Shown piece after piece: positions 28,369 to 38,735 of a stretch of 64,000 nt of DNA. Source of the DNA: Alphaproteobacteria bacterium (GTDB lineage Bacteria > Pseudomonadota > Alphaproteobacteria > Caulobacterales > Hyphomonadaceae); assembly GCA_018830285.1 (NCBI GenBank), contig JAHJSB010000024.1, forward strand, positions 46,461-110,460. The letters run 5' to 3'. A program made the position numbers and the translations under genes. The notes under the pieces were generated by a model. It was not told the DNA's origin. It did no database searches and worked only from the letters and a program-made list of their open reading frames with translations. The first letter of the stretch is position 1. Each line of letters begins with the position of its first letter.

Positions 28369-29709
28369 ATGAACAAGACATTTGACCTGATCCTGCGTGG
28401 CGGCACTGTCGTCACTCCCGGCGGCGAAGCCCGCGTTGATATTGGCGTGCGCGGCGAGCGAATTGTGGAAATCGGCGACCTGTCAGCCGCCAGTGCGGCT
28501 GAGACTTATGAAGCCGGCGGGCTGCATATCCTGCCGGGCGTGATCGACAGCCAGGTCCATTTCCGCGAGCCGGGCCTCGAATGGAAGGAAAACCTGGAGT
28601 CAGGCGCGCGCTCGGCGGCGCTGGGCGGCGTGGTGGCCGTGTTCGAGATGCCGAACACGAACCCGTCGACGACAAGCCCCGAGATGCTGGCCGACAAGCT
28701 CAAGCGGGCAAAGGGGCGGATGGATATCGACCACGCATTCTATGCCGGGGCGACGCATGATAATGTCGGCCTGCTGGCCGAGATGGAACGGACGCAGGGC
28801 TGTTGCGGTGTGAAAGTGTTCATGGGCGCCTCGACCGGCGACCTGCTGGTGCATGATGACGAGGGCGTCGAGGCCGTGCTGCGGGCGATCAAGCGGCGCG
28901 CGGCATTCCACTCGGAGGATGAGTATCGTCTCGCCGAACGGCGCGAACTGGCCGTGACAGGCGACTGGACGAGCCATCCAGTCGTGCGCGATGTCGAGAC
29001 CGCTGTGATGTCGACGCGGCGCCTGCTCAACCTCGCCCGCAAGGTCGGCAAGCGCATCCATGTCCTGCACATCACGACGGCGGAAGAGCTGGAGATGCTC
29101 CGCGATGCCAAGGATGTGGCCAGCGTCGAATGCCTGCCCCAGCACCTGACGCTGGTGGCACCTGAGGCCTACCAGCGCCTGAAGGGCTATGCCCAGATGA
29201 ACCCGCCGATCCGCGAGCAGCGCCATGTCGATGCGCTGTGGCGCGCGCTGAATGCCGGGATCGTGGACGTGATGGGATCGGATCACGCGCCGCACTCGAT
29301 CGAGGAAAAGGCGCGGCCCTATCCCGCTTCGCCGTCGGGTATGCCGGGCGTGCAGACCATGGTACCGATCATGCTGACGCATGTGAACAATGGGAAACTG
29401 TCACTGCAGCGTTTCGTGGAATTGACCAGCGCCGGACCGCAGCGCGTGTTCGGCCTCGCCGACAAGGGACGCATCGCCGAGGGCTATCATGCCGACTTCA
29501 CCGTCGTGGACCTGAAGCGCAAGGAAACCATTACCGCCGAGTGGTCGAAATCGAAATGTGGCTGGACCCCGTTCGATGGGTTCGAGGCGACCGGCTGGCC
29601 GGTGGCCACCATTGTGCGCGGCGGCTTCGTGATGCGCGACGGCGAGATCGTCGCCAAGGGCGGAGGCAAGCCAGTGCGCTTCAACGAAACGCTGGAACCG
29701 CAGGCTTGA
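28369..29709 (+). CDS. pyrC: Dihydroorotase
   Basis: LHILPGVIDSQVHFREPGLEWKENLESGARSAALGGV; GSDHAPHSIEEK. Confidence 0.92.
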   Translation: MNKTFDLILRGGTVVTPGGEARVDIGVRGERIVEIGDLSAASAAETYEAGGLHILPGVIDSQVHFREPGLEWKENLESGARSAALGGVVAVFEMPNTNPSTTSPEMLADKLKRAKGRMDIDHAFYAGATHDNVGLLAEMERTQGCCGVKVFMGASTGDLLVHDDEGVEAVLRAIKRRAAFHSEDEYRLAERRELAVTGDWTSHPVVRDVETAVMSTRRLLNLARKVGKRIHVLHITTAEELEMLRDAKDVASVECLPQHLTLVAPEAYQRLKGYAQMNPPIREQRHVDALWRALNAGIVDVMGSDHAPHSIEEKARPYPASPSGMPGVQTMVPIMLTHVNNGKLSLQRFVELTSAGPQRVFGLADKGRIAEGYHADFTVVDLKRKETITAEWSKSKCGWTPFDGFEATGWPVATIVRGGFVMRDGEIVAKGGGKPVRFNETLEPQA

Positions 29710-30299
29710 GTGTACCGGCCGGTTTGCTGGATGCCCTGAAGGTCCGTTATGCCGAACCGCAGCGACACTATCATACGTGGGCGCATGTCGAGGAGCTGCT
29801 GAAGCATTTTCGCCGCTGGGAATCGCATTTCCACCGCCCCGAACCGGTCCTCTGGGCGCTCTACTGGCACGATGCGATCTACGATCCTGCAGCAGCCGAC
29901 AATGAGGACCAGAGTGCACAGCTGCTGGAGCAGGAGGCCGCCGGCCACCTGCCGCCGGACGACATTGCCTTCGCCGCGAAGATTATCCGGGCCACGGCCG
30001 GGCATAAGGTGCCGGAGGGGCTGACCGGCCCGGATGCAGACGACCTCGCGCTGTTCCTCGACATTGACTTGTCATCCTTCGCCGCGCCCGCGGCGGCCTT
30101 CGCGCAGAAGCAGCACGATATCCGCGCGGAATATGCCTTAGTTCCCGAAGACGTGTACAACGCCGCAAGAAGCGCCATCCTGAAGGATTTCCTTGGCCGC
30201 GAGCGGCTTTACCTGAGCGACCTTGCCCATGCAGAATGGGATGAGGCAGCCCGAGAGAATCTCGCCTGGTCCATAGCCGATTTGGAGGCAGGAGCTTAA
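29706..30299 (+). CDS. HD-domain protein (predicted metal-dependent hydrolase)
   Basis: RHYHTWAHVEELL...VLWALYWHDAIYDP...DNEDQSAQLL; likely TTG start overlapping the pyrC stop; the supplied ORF extends upstream out of frame over pyrC. Confidence 0.72.
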   Translation: MSVPAGLLDALKVRYAEPQRHYHTWAHVEELLKHFRRWESHFHRPEPVLWALYWHDAIYDPAAADNEDQSAQLLEQEAAGHLPPDDIAFAAKIIRATAGHKVPEGLTGPDADDLALFLDIDLSSFAAPAAAFAQKQHDIRAEYALVPEDVYNAARSAILKDFLGRERLYLSDLAHAEWDEAARENLAWSIADLEAGA

Positions 30300-30329
30300 A
30301 AGGCCGCAGGTGTCAGGCCCCGGCGACAG

Positions 30330-30701
30330 TCAGCCTTTCGCGGGCCGGCAAGCCAGGCCAGGCGCCGCGTGGCGTTCGCCGGTGTCGCGGCGCACCAGTG
30401 TGCAAACCCCGTCGTCCAGGACGATGTCGAACGCCACGGGCATGGCTACGCTGTGCGTTTCGAACTCTCCGGGCGGGGGCGGGAGGACAGAGACATGCGT
30501 GGCCGTGGTCAGGTCGGCTGCTGCGATCTCGATATTGGCGCGCCCCAAGGCATCACCGAGCGCGGCTTTCAGGATGCTGATATTGGCAGCATCTGCCGTC
30601 GTTAGCGTCGCGGGTGTTATGTCGGCATGTGTCTGGCAGGCTGGCAGGGCGAACAGGAAAAGGCTGGCGAACATATAGGAAAAGGGCGTGCGTCTGATCA
30701 T
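30330..30701 (-). CDS. Hypothetical secreted/lipoprotein
   Basis: MIRRTPFSYMFASLFLFALPACQTHA; ATGA overlap with the upstream S41 peptidase. Confidence 0.6.
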   Translation of the reverse strand: MIRRTPFSYMFASLFLFALPACQTHADITPATLTTADAANISILKAALGDALGRANIEIAAADLTTATHVSVLPPPPGEFETHSVAMPVAFDIVLDDGVCTLVRRDTGERHAAPGLACRPAKG

Positions 30702-32374
30702 CGGCCGGTACTCCATTTCGTGCGTGGCATGCTCATGTCGCGATTGGTTTCCGAGAGCGATTGCCCGGGCAATTCGAGCGGCGGTCCGTCAGCTGTGGTC
30801 GCCTTGCTCACGCTCATGCTCTGGGGCGACTGGCTTGATACCGGCACGGCCGGGCAGGTGCCATCGAGGCGATGCTGCAGGGCTGCGGCGAGCAGGGCTT
30901 CGCTCGTATCACCGAGTTCCCGGCTGAAATCGTCAGCCACGGTGCAGCCCGGTGCCTTCACGGCAAAGGCATTGGATGAATTTTGCGGTGCGAAACCATC
31001 CGTATAGTCACCGAACCCCTTGTCGTTCACGCCCTGGAACTGGATGCTGTAATAGGTCTCGCCGCAATTGGAGGCCGGATAGAAGCCGAATGGCTTGCCG
31101 CATGTCGTATCCCCGATGAGGACCGCGTCCACATCGACGCCTCTCAGGCCATTGACTAGGGCTTCGCTGGCGCTGCACGTGCGGGCGGTTGTCAGAATAT
31201 AGACGCGGGGAAGGTCGAGGCGTGGCAATGGCTGGCCATCGGTGAGGGAGAAACCGAGCCCTGTCGAATAGAACGGGATCGGGTCATTGAATGCCCCGGT
31301 CACCGGGTTGCGACTGCCAGCAGCAGCATTGAACCGCAATTGTTCGAACGTCCTGTTTTGCGTGCGGGCCGGTCCGGCAACCATGTAGCCGAGCTGGGAT
31401 GAGACGGCGAGTAGGCCGCCACCATTGTAGCGCAGGTCCAGGACCAGGTCGTTGATGCCGGATGCTTTTAGCGACGTGATCGTGTCGGCGATATCCTTTT
31501 CCGATGCAAAGGGACTGAACGTGTTGAACAGGACATAGCCGACCTTGCCTGCCGATGTGTCGATGGTCGAGAAGCGGTTGACAGGCTTGGGAGCTATGTT
31601 GGCCGCAGCCAGCGAGATGGCGCGGTCGGTCGAGCTGCCCGGATCGCGCACAACGAAATCATGCTGTTCGCCGACGGTCTGCGGAGAGAGCGCCCGGTTC
31701 AGCTGGTCAACTTCCGTCTGCGTGCCGGCACCATTGACGACGTCGATGCCATCTATTTGCAGGATGCGGCTTCCCCGCACCAGCTTGGGCTGACCAAGGG
31801 AGGATTCGGATGCAGGCGATCCAGGCTCGGTATAGCGGATGCGAATATCGCGTGGCGGCGTGGACGAAAACACGGCGAACGCGGCGCCATAGCCTGGCAG
31901 GGCGGTGGAATTCCGCTGCTCAAGATATTCTTCTGTCGTCTGATTGAAGTGGAAATCATCCTTGTTTTCGCCAGACGCGGTCGTGGTAAATGTTTTCTGG
32001 GTGTCGAAATAGGCTATCCGGTCGGTGTAGGTGCTCGGGTTCCGGTCCGTAACTTCATCGGGCCACAGGTAGGTTTCGTGCGTCCATGACCGCAACCAGA
32101 ACATTTCCTGCAACAGGGATCCGGCCTGGTCCGGGAAAGCGTTTCCTTCGATGTCCACACCTGTGCGGACGACCTGGCATTTGTCCGCGAAGATGCTTGC
32201 CGAGGCATAAACACCCTGCGTCCAGGTCGGGCCTGCTGCGGCGGGAGGCGGCGGGGGAGGTGGGGGTGGCGATGCGCCGCCGGACCCGCCTCCACCACCA
32301 CATGCGGGCGCAAGTGCGACGGCAGACGCAGCGAGCCAGATTTTCAGGTAAGAGAGGACGCCGTCTTTTCGCAT
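30698..32374 (-). CDS. S41 family C-terminal processing peptidase-like lipoprotein
   Basis: Lipobox ALAPAC, Gly/Pro-rich linker, PDZ-like region, DLVLDLRYNGGGLLAV and TTARTCSASEALVNGL. Confidence 0.85.
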   Translation of the reverse strand: MRKDGVLSYLKIWLAASAVALAPACGGGGGSGGASPPPPPPPPPAAAGPTWTQGVYASASIFADKCQVVRTGVDIEGNAFPDQAGSLLQEMFWLRSWTHETYLWPDEVTDRNPSTYTDRIAYFDTQKTFTTTASGENKDDFHFNQTTEEYLEQRNSTALPGYGAAFAVFSSTPPRDIRIRYTEPGSPASESSLGQPKLVRGSRILQIDGIDVVNGAGTQTEVDQLNRALSPQTVGEQHDFVVRDPGSSTDRAISLAAANIAPKPVNRFSTIDTSAGKVGYVLFNTFSPFASEKDIADTITSLKASGINDLVLDLRYNGGGLLAVSSQLGYMVAGPARTQNRTFEQLRFNAAAGSRNPVTGAFNDPIPFYSTGLGFSLTDGQPLPRLDLPRVYILTTARTCSASEALVNGLRGVDVDAVLIGDTTCGKPFGFYPASNCGETYYSIQFQGVNDKGFGDYTDGFAPQNSSNAFAVKAPGCTVADDFSRELGDTSEALLAAALQHRLDGTCPAVPVSSQSPQSMSVSKATTADGPPLELPGQSLSETNRDMSMPRTKWSTGR

Positions 32375-32612
32375 ATGCACTGTCTCTTCGCTTTGTGACG
32401 CTTCCATCGTGAATTGCAGAGCGTTTAACGTCAAGCAGGCCATGCCGCCAGATCCTCAGGCGAATTTGCGCGCTATCCGGGCGAGTGTACAAAACGTCAT
32501 CTGCAGCCTATCTGGCGTGCGACTTTGCTTTTCGCAAAGCGCTCATGCAGAATGAAAGAAATATCACCGGGATAGGCTCGCGCTTGGCAATGGGAATTTT
32601 TGAGGACTTGTC

Positions 32613-33395
32613 TTGAGCCATCGCAAAGGGCTGAACCGGGAGCTGTTCTGGCTTTACGAGGGGCATGGGCGCGGACCGTTCATCTTCCGCTGGGCCATGC
32701 TCATCTTCGACTTCACGACCATTGCATATTTCCTGCTCGCCCCGTTCGCCGAGCGGGGCCAGCATCATGTCGGCATTGATTACGCCATCGGCGCGGTGAT
32801 CCTGTTCGACCTCGTGGCGCGGTTCTACATCGCCAAGTCGAAACGCAAATTCCTCATGCGATTCCTGCCTTGGGCCGACCTCATCGTCGTCATCACCATG
32901 TTCGCGCCGCTTCTCGTAGCGAACCTCGCCTTCTTGCGCGTGTTAGGGGCGGTGCGGGCGATCCGCGCATTTACCTTCATCCGCCGGGCGGGGAGGATGT
33001 GGAGCTTCGTCTCGCGCCACGAACAGGTGATCGACCGGGTGACCAACCTTGTCGTGTTCGTCTTCATCATGGCGGCGCTGGTCTATGTCTCGCAGGTGCG
33101 GATCAATGAGAGTATCAACACTTATCTCGACGCGCTCTATTTCACAGTGACCAGCCTGACCACGACAGGCTATGGCGACGTGTTGCTGGTGGGCGAGAGC
33201 GGCAAGCTGATTGCCATTGTCATCATGGTGCTGGGGCTGACCCTGTTCCTGCGCCTGGTGCGCGCCATATTGCGGCCGACCGACAAGGTGGAGCATGAAT
33301 GCGAGACCTGCGGACTAACCATGCACGACCCCGACGCCGTCCACTGCAAGCATTGTGGCGCGGTGATCCATATCCAGACAAAAGGCCTGACATGA
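32613..33395 (+). CDS. Voltage-gated-like potassium channel with C-terminal zinc ribbon
   Basis: FTVTSLTTTGYGDVLLVG selectivity filter; C-terminal CETCGLTMHDPDAVHCKHCG; TTG start. Confidence 0.82.
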   Translation: MSHRKGLNRELFWLYEGHGRGPFIFRWAMLIFDFTTIAYFLLAPFAERGQHHVGIDYAIGAVILFDLVARFYIAKSKRKFLMRFLPWADLIVVITMFAPLLVANLAFLRVLGAVRAIRAFTFIRRAGRMWSFVSRHEQVIDRVTNLVVFVFIMAALVYVSQVRINESINTYLDALYFTVTSLTTTGYGDVLLVGESGKLIAIVIMVLGLTLFLRLVRAILRPTDKVEHECETCGLTMHDPDAVHCKHCGAVIHIQTKGLT

Positions 33396-35263
33396 GTACC
33401 TCACACTTACCATTCCGCGACGTGCCATACCTGCCGCTGAAGCTGGAAATCGAACGCCGCCCGGACGGCACGATCTACCTGAATAACGGCCAGCCGTTGA
33501 AACCCTATCCTCCGCACATGCTGGCGCCGCTGGTGAAGTGGGCGGCCGAAGCGCCTGACCGGATCTGGCTGGCTGAACGCGTGCCGGAAGACCCGCAATC
33601 GGACGGCTGGCGCGAGATGACTTTTGCCGAAGGGCTGGAGCGCGTGCGCCGGCTGGCGCAGGGCTTTATCGACGCGGGCGCCGGGCCGGACGCGCCGGTG
33701 ATGATCCTGTCGAAGAATGCGATTGATCATGCGCTGGTCATGTATGCCGCGATGTGGGCAGGCAGCCCGGTCGTGCCCGTGACACCTGCCTACGCGCTGT
33801 TGAGTGAAGACTTCGCGCGCCTGAAATATATCGACCAGCTGACCGAGCCAAAAGTCATCTATGTCGAGGATGGCGCTGAATACCAGCGCGGCCTCGACGG
33901 CATGGGCGTGGGCAACCGGCTGGTGCTCTACAGCCGGAACGAGCCGAAAGGATGTGATTGCGTCAATATCGGTCGCTTTGCCAAGGAGCCGACTGATGCG
34001 GTCGACGCCGCCTACACGGCGCTGAAGCCTGAGACCGTTGCGAAATACATGCTCACCTCTGGCTCCACAGGAGAGCCGAAGGCGGTGATCAACCTGCATG
34101 GCATGGTGGCGGCGAATGCCAAGATGATCCGGTCGGTATGGGACGAGGAAAAGCTGGACGCTATTACGGGCGGACCACAGGTTATGTGCAACTTCCTACC
34201 CTGGAGCCATACCTATGGCGCCCATTCGATCCTGCACAACATGCTGGACTGGGGCGGCACGCTGTATATCGACCAAGGGGCGCCGACGCCGGCGCGCCTG
34301 CCCGAGATGATCCGTAACATGAAGGAAATTTCAACGACGCAGCATACGACCGTGCCGGCCGCGTGGGCGGCTCTGGCGACGGAGCTGGAGCGCGATGACG
34401 AACTGGCGCAATCCTTCTTCAGGCGAATTGTCTGCATGGCATATGGCGGCGCCGCGATGGGGCAGGATATCTATGAGCGTATCCAGGCGGTGGCCGTGCG
34501 TGTGACGGGAGAGCGGATTTCGCTGTCGGCCGGTTATGGCGCAACGGAAACCTCGCCGACTGCGTCGAACGTCCACTGGCCGAACGACGTGATGGGCCTG
34601 ATTGGCCTGCCGCTGCCTGGGAACACGTTCAAGCTGGTGCCGAATGCCGGCAAGCTGGAGTTGCGGGTGAAAGGCGTCAACGTGACGCCGGGATATTATC
34701 GCAACCCCGCGCAGACCGCGGCGGCATTCGATGATGAAGGATATTACCGGCTGGGCGACGCGGTGCGCTTCGTCGATCCGGACCACCCGGAAAAGGGCCT
34801 CGCATTCGATGGCCGCACGGCAGAGGAATTCAAGCTCGCGAGCGGGACCTGGGTGTCCGCCGGTACGGTGCGGGTGCAGGCGGTCGCCGCAACGGGCGGG
34901 GCGCTGTCGGACGCGGTCGTGTGCGGACTGAACCGTGACGAAATCTGCCTGCTCGGATTCCTCAACGAGGCATGGTGCCAGCGGCTGGTTGGTGAGCCTT
35001 TGCCACTGGCGGAACTCGCGCATCATCCGAAAGTCATCGGAGCGGTGAAGGAAGGGCTGCTGGCGCACAACGCGGCGCATCCGAAGGCATCAGCGCGGAT
35101 CGCACGAATTCTGCTGCAGGAGACGCCGCCGCAAGCCGATGCGGGCGAGATTACCGAAAAGGGCTATATGAACCAGGGGCGCACGCTGGACCTGCGCAGG
35201 GATCAGGTTGAACGAATTTACTCGTATTTACCTGCGCCAGACGTCATATTCATCAGTTGTTGA
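33392..35263 (+). CDS. Feruloyl-CoA synthase / AMP-binding acyl-CoA synthetase
   Basis: YMLTSGSTGEPKAVINLHGM, GYGATETSPTA, DGYYRLGDAVRFVD-like; ATGA overlap with the channel gene. Confidence 0.85.
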   Translation: MSTSHLPFRDVPYLPLKLEIERRPDGTIYLNNGQPLKPYPPHMLAPLVKWAAEAPDRIWLAERVPEDPQSDGWREMTFAEGLERVRRLAQGFIDAGAGPDAPVMILSKNAIDHALVMYAAMWAGSPVVPVTPAYALLSEDFARLKYIDQLTEPKVIYVEDGAEYQRGLDGMGVGNRLVLYSRNEPKGCDCVNIGRFAKEPTDAVDAAYTALKPETVAKYMLTSGSTGEPKAVINLHGMVAANAKMIRSVWDEEKLDAITGGPQVMCNFLPWSHTYGAHSILHNMLDWGGTLYIDQGAPTPARLPEMIRNMKEISTTQHTTVPAAWAALATELERDDELAQSFFRRIVCMAYGGAAMGQDIYERIQAVAVRVTGERISLSAGYGATETSPTASNVHWPNDVMGLIGLPLPGNTFKLVPNAGKLELRVKGVNVTPGYYRNPAQTAAAFDDEGYYRLGDAVRFVDPDHPEKGLAFDGRTAEEFKLASGTWVSAGTVRVQAVAATGGALSDAVVCGLNRDEICLLGFLNEAWCQRLVGEPLPLAELAHHPKVIGAVKEGLLAHNAAHPKASARIARILLQETPPQADAGEITEKGYMNQGRTLDLRRDQVERIYSYLPAPDVIFISC

Positions 35264-35310
35264 ATAGTATATTCGGGTAAAACTGCCGGAAACGTCAGAT
35301 TCTTGATGAA

Positions 35311-35339
35311 ATGTATTCGGTCTGTACTTAAGAATACAT
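35311..35339. promoter_or_regulatory. 8-bp inverted repeat with 13-bp spacer, candidate operator
   Basis: ATGTATTC-GGTCTGTACTTAA-GAATACAT in a locally AT-rich intergenic region. Confidence 0.45.
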
Positions 35340-35518
35340 GTGGAGCTGCATGTCCACCTATGGCGGCTTCAGCCAGATCCCCTTTGGCTGGCGGGTGGAT
35401 CGCGAAGCTGTCGGTGTAAACGCCAAGTCTGCTCCGAAGGCGTCGCGATCCGTGCCGCTTTGACCCTCTCTGCGAACGCGCTACACAAGCGCTCAGACAA
35501 TCGAGGGCCGTACCACCA

Positions 35519-37090
35519 ATGACCACTGAACCTGAACGCAATATGACCGGCGCGGAAGCGCTCGTCTCGACGCTTGCCGATCATGGTGTCTCCGCGTGCT
35601 TCGCCAATCCCGGCACGTCGGAAATGCATCTCGTGACCGCGCTCGATCACGAGCCGCGTATCCATTCGGTGCTCTGCCTCTTTGAGGGGGTCGCGACGGG
35701 CGCGGCGGATGGCCATGCGCGCGTGACGGGCGGTCCGGCGATGACCCTGCTGCATCTCGGCGCCGGCTACCTGAATGGCGGGGCGAACATCCACAATGCG
35801 CGCCGGGCCTGGACGCCGATGGTCAATGTGATCGGCGACCATGCCGTGCCGCACCAGCGCTATGACGCGCCGCTGGCGTCCGATATCAGGGGCATGGCCG
35901 GACCGAATTCGGTGTGGATCAAGTCCGCCGACATGGTGGCGCGGGCAGGCGAGTTGGCCGCTGAGGCTTGGGAGGCCAGCCTTTCGCCCGTGCCAGGCCC
36001 AGCTGCGCTGATCCTGCCGGCTGACACGGCCTGGCTGGAGGGCGGAAAGCCAGGCAAGACACGGGCAAGGCCAGTGCTGCATGCGCCGGATGCAGACCGG
36101 GTCGAAGCGGCAGTAAAGGCGGTCAAGGCCGCAGCCAAGCCGATGATCCTGATCAATGGCACGGCGCTGACAGAGGCAGGCCTGGCGACGGCGGCGCGGC
36201 TGAAGGCGGCGGGCGTGCGCGTGATGACGGATACGTTCTTCCCGCGGCAGGCCCGCGGGGCCGGGCGGTTCATTCCGGACCGGATGCAGTATTTTGCCGA
36301 AGGCGCGATGGCAGATCTGGAAGGGTGCGACCTGATGCTGGTAGCGGGCACGCAAGTGCCGGTGGCCTTCTTCGCTTATCCGGGCAAGCCCAGCGTGCTG
36401 GTGCCGGAAGGCTGCACGACAATGATGCTTGGCGGACCAGAAAGCGACAGTGCAGCCATCCTTGGCGCGCTGGCCGATGCACTGGGCGCGAAAGATGCGG
36501 CGCCATTCGCGGTACTCGAACAGCCGGGCATGCCGAGTGGGGGCCTGAACGCGGCAAGTGTCGGACAGTCGATCGCGCGCCACCTGCCGGAAGGAAGTTT
36601 CGTTTCGGATGATGGCGTGTCGAACGGCCTGCCAGCTTTCCTTATGACGCAGAAGGCCCGCCCGCATGACTGGATGATGCTGACCGGCGGCGCAATCGGG
36701 CAGGGTATGCCGCTGGCGCTGGGAGCAGCCATGGCGGCAATGGACAGGAAGGTCCTGTGCCTGACGGGCGACGGCGCGGCGATGTATACAAACCAGGCCC
36801 TTTGGAGCATGGCGCGCGAAGGCGCGAACGTGGTGACGGTCGTATTCGTCAATCACTCCTATCGCATCCTGAATATCGAACTCGCGCGAACCGGAGCCGG
36901 AAATCCGGGGCCGACGGCCAAGAGCATGCTGGAGCTGGACCAGCCAGAGATCGATTGGGTGGCCCTCTCGCAGAGCATGGGTGTGCCGGCCGTGGCGGTC
37001 GATACCGCCGAGGCATTCGACAAGGCGCTGGAGCGGGCATTTGCCGCGGAAGGGCCGCAGCTAATCGCCGCCCATGTGCCGGCGCGGTAG
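35519..37090 (+). CDS. Acetolactate synthase-like TPP-dependent enzyme
   Basis: ALVSTLADHGVSACFANPGTSEMHLVTAL..EGVATGAADGHAR; LTGDGAAMYTNQALWSMAREGANVVTVVFVNHSY. Confidence 0.87.
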   Translation: MTTEPERNMTGAEALVSTLADHGVSACFANPGTSEMHLVTALDHEPRIHSVLCLFEGVATGAADGHARVTGGPAMTLLHLGAGYLNGGANIHNARRAWTPMVNVIGDHAVPHQRYDAPLASDIRGMAGPNSVWIKSADMVARAGELAAEAWEASLSPVPGPAALILPADTAWLEGGKPGKTRARPVLHAPDADRVEAAVKAVKAAAKPMILINGTALTEAGLATAARLKAAGVRVMTDTFFPRQARGAGRFIPDRMQYFAEGAMADLEGCDLMLVAGTQVPVAFFAYPGKPSVLVPEGCTTMMLGGPESDSAAILGALADALGAKDAAPFAVLEQPGMPSGGLNAASVGQSIARHLPEGSFVSDDGVSNGLPAFLMTQKARPHDWMMLTGGAIGQGMPLALGAAMAAMDRKVLCLTGDGAAMYTNQALWSMAREGANVVTVVFVNHSYRILNIELARTGAGNPGPTAKSMLELDQPEIDWVALSQSMGVPAVAVDTAEAFDKALERAFAAEGPQLIAAHVPAR

Positions 37091-37143
37091 GTTCGACAGT
37101 TCGACGTATTGAAGGTCAAGGTTAATGAGGCCACATCAGTTGA

Positions 37144-37491
37144 ATGGCACCCTATCCGACCCCCGAATACGAGAGCGACCAGACAATTGCGCAGAGGCCC
37201 GGAGTGGGACAGATGGCCGGTCGTGTCGTGGTGGGTACCACCAAGGGTACGTTCAAGATCGTGGCCTTCATCCTCAATTTCATTGTTCCGGGGCTTGGTA
37301 CGCTTTTCGTCGGGCGTTTCGGCACCGCGATCATCCAGCTCTGCCTGATCCCCGTGGGCATCTTCCTCGTTCCCGTCAGCGGGATCGGTATACTGGTCCT
37401 GATCGCCAATTGGGTATGGGGCCTCGTGACGGTGGTGCAGGCTTGGCGCCGGCCGCATGTGGTTTACGTGAGGCCTGATCGCACGCGCTAA
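37144..37491 (+). CDS. Small membrane protein (TM2-like)
   Basis: VAFILNFIVPGLGTLFVGRFGTAIIQLCLIPVGIFLVPVSGIGILVLIANWVWGLVTVV. Confidence 0.65.
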   Translation: MAPYPTPEYESDQTIAQRPGVGQMAGRVVVGTTKGTFKIVAFILNFIVPGLGTLFVGRFGTAIIQLCLIPVGIFLVPVSGIGILVLIANWVWGLVTVVQAWRRPHVVYVRPDRTR

Positions 37492-37646
37492 AGCGTTCCC
37501 GGCTTTCCGAGACGCCCCAAATCCCTGTCATGACTAACCGCACGTTTGGGAGAGCGTGCGACTCGATACTTATGCATCACGGCGATTGGATTTGGAAAAG
37601 GCCCGTCCGATCAGCCCCGACTGGACAACCTATTGAAAGATCACAC

Positions 37647-38219
37647 CTAGTCCTCGTCGTCGCCGTGCTGTTCATCCTCGGAAAAGTCGCGTCGGGGGCG
37701 GGCGATGAGCTCGCCGAGGTCTTCTAGGTCGATGAAATGGTCTGCTTCGCGGCGCAGGTCGTCTGAAATCATCGGGGGATTGGAGGCGACAGTAGACACG
37801 ACAGAGACGCGAACGCCTCGCGCCTTCACGGCCTCGACGGCGCGCCGGAAGTCGCCATTACCGCTGAACAGGACGATATGGTCGATGTTCCGGGCGGTTT
37901 CGAGCATGTCGATGGCGAGTTCGACGTCCATGCTGCCGCGGACGCGTTTTCGGCCCTCGCGGTCAGTGAATTCCCGCGCCGGCTTCTTGATGACGTTGTA
38001 TCCATTATAGGCGAGCCAATCGACCAGCGGGCGGATCGGGCTGTATTCGTCGGTTTCCACAAGCGCTGTGTAGTAATTGGCCCGCAGGAGGCGGCCCTTG
38101 CCCTGGAATTCCTTCAAAAGCTTGCGAAAATCGATCTCAAGCCCCACGGCACGGGCCGCTGAATAGAGGTTTGCGCCATCGATAAACAGGGCCAGACGCT
38201 CGTCCTTGTAAAAGGCCAT
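37647..38219 (-). CDS. NYN domain (LabA/DUF88) putative ribonuclease
   Basis: LALFIDGANLYSAARAVG...GSMDVELAIDMLETARNIDHIVLFSGNGDFRRAVEAVKARGVRV. Confidence 0.9.
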   Translation of the reverse strand: MAFYKDERLALFIDGANLYSAARAVGLEIDFRKLLKEFQGKGRLLRANYYTALVETDEYSPIRPLVDWLAYNGYNVIKKPAREFTDREGRKRVRGSMDVELAIDMLETARNIDHIVLFSGNGDFRRAVEAVKARGVRVSVVSTVASNPPMISDDLRREADHFIDLEDLGELIARPRRDFSEDEQHGDDED

Positions 38220-38376
38220 TGGCTTTATTCCTTTGGTGCTTTAGGTTTGCGGCTAATAAAAATGCCGAATTATCTTATATGACTGGCATACTCAGGCTGC
38301 GTTTATGGCGCAATAGCCGGGTTGCGCCTGCTTGCTGCACTGCATATAAGGGTCGGCCTCAAGGAGATTGCCCCCC

Positions 38377-38727
38377 ATGGCCCGTGTTACCGTCGAAGAC
38401 TGCATCCAGAAAGTGCCGAACCGTTTCGAACTGGTCCTGCTCGCGTCGCATCGCGCCCGCATGATCCGTGAAGGTTCGCCTCTGACAATCGACCGGGACA
38501 ATGACAAGGACCCGGTTGTGTCGCTGCGCGAGATCGCGGACGAAACGATCGACTTGAAAGTCGTGAAAGAGGCGATGATCTCGAACCTGCAGGAAGTGCG
38601 GCCAAGTGAGGAAAGCGAACGCGAAGCCGATCGCCTTGCACTCCTGTCCGGCCCTGCGGCCACCGAAGACGACGTCATGCGTGCGTATCAGGCCGAAATC
38701 GAGTCCGGACGCGACGACCGACTCTAG
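38377..38727 (+). CDS. rpoZ: RNA polymerase omega subunit
   Basis: [30 protein letters not shown]. Confidence 0.96.
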   Translation: MARVTVEDCIQKVPNRFELVLLASHRARMIREGSPLTIDRDNDKDPVVSLREIADETIDLKVVKEAMISNLQEVRPSEESEREADRLALLSGPAATEDDVMRAYQAEIESGRDDRL

Positions 38728-38735
38728 GGGCCCCC

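Noticed and set aside
32220-32310. Possible phase-variable simple repeat (poly-Gly/poly-Pro region of the S41 lipoprotein)
   Set aside because: Interrupted GGC/GGA/GGG runs with mixed codons, not a uniform tandem repeat; more likely a normal linker.
35369-36856. 495-aa minus-strand ORF opposite the acetolactate synthase-like gene
   Set aside because: Composition typical of antisense of a GC-rich gene (His/Arg-rich), no recognisable domain.
37492-37646. 155-bp gap before the NYN gene as a possible ncRNA
   Set aside because: No strong stem or motif seen by eye; convergent gene ends explain the gap.
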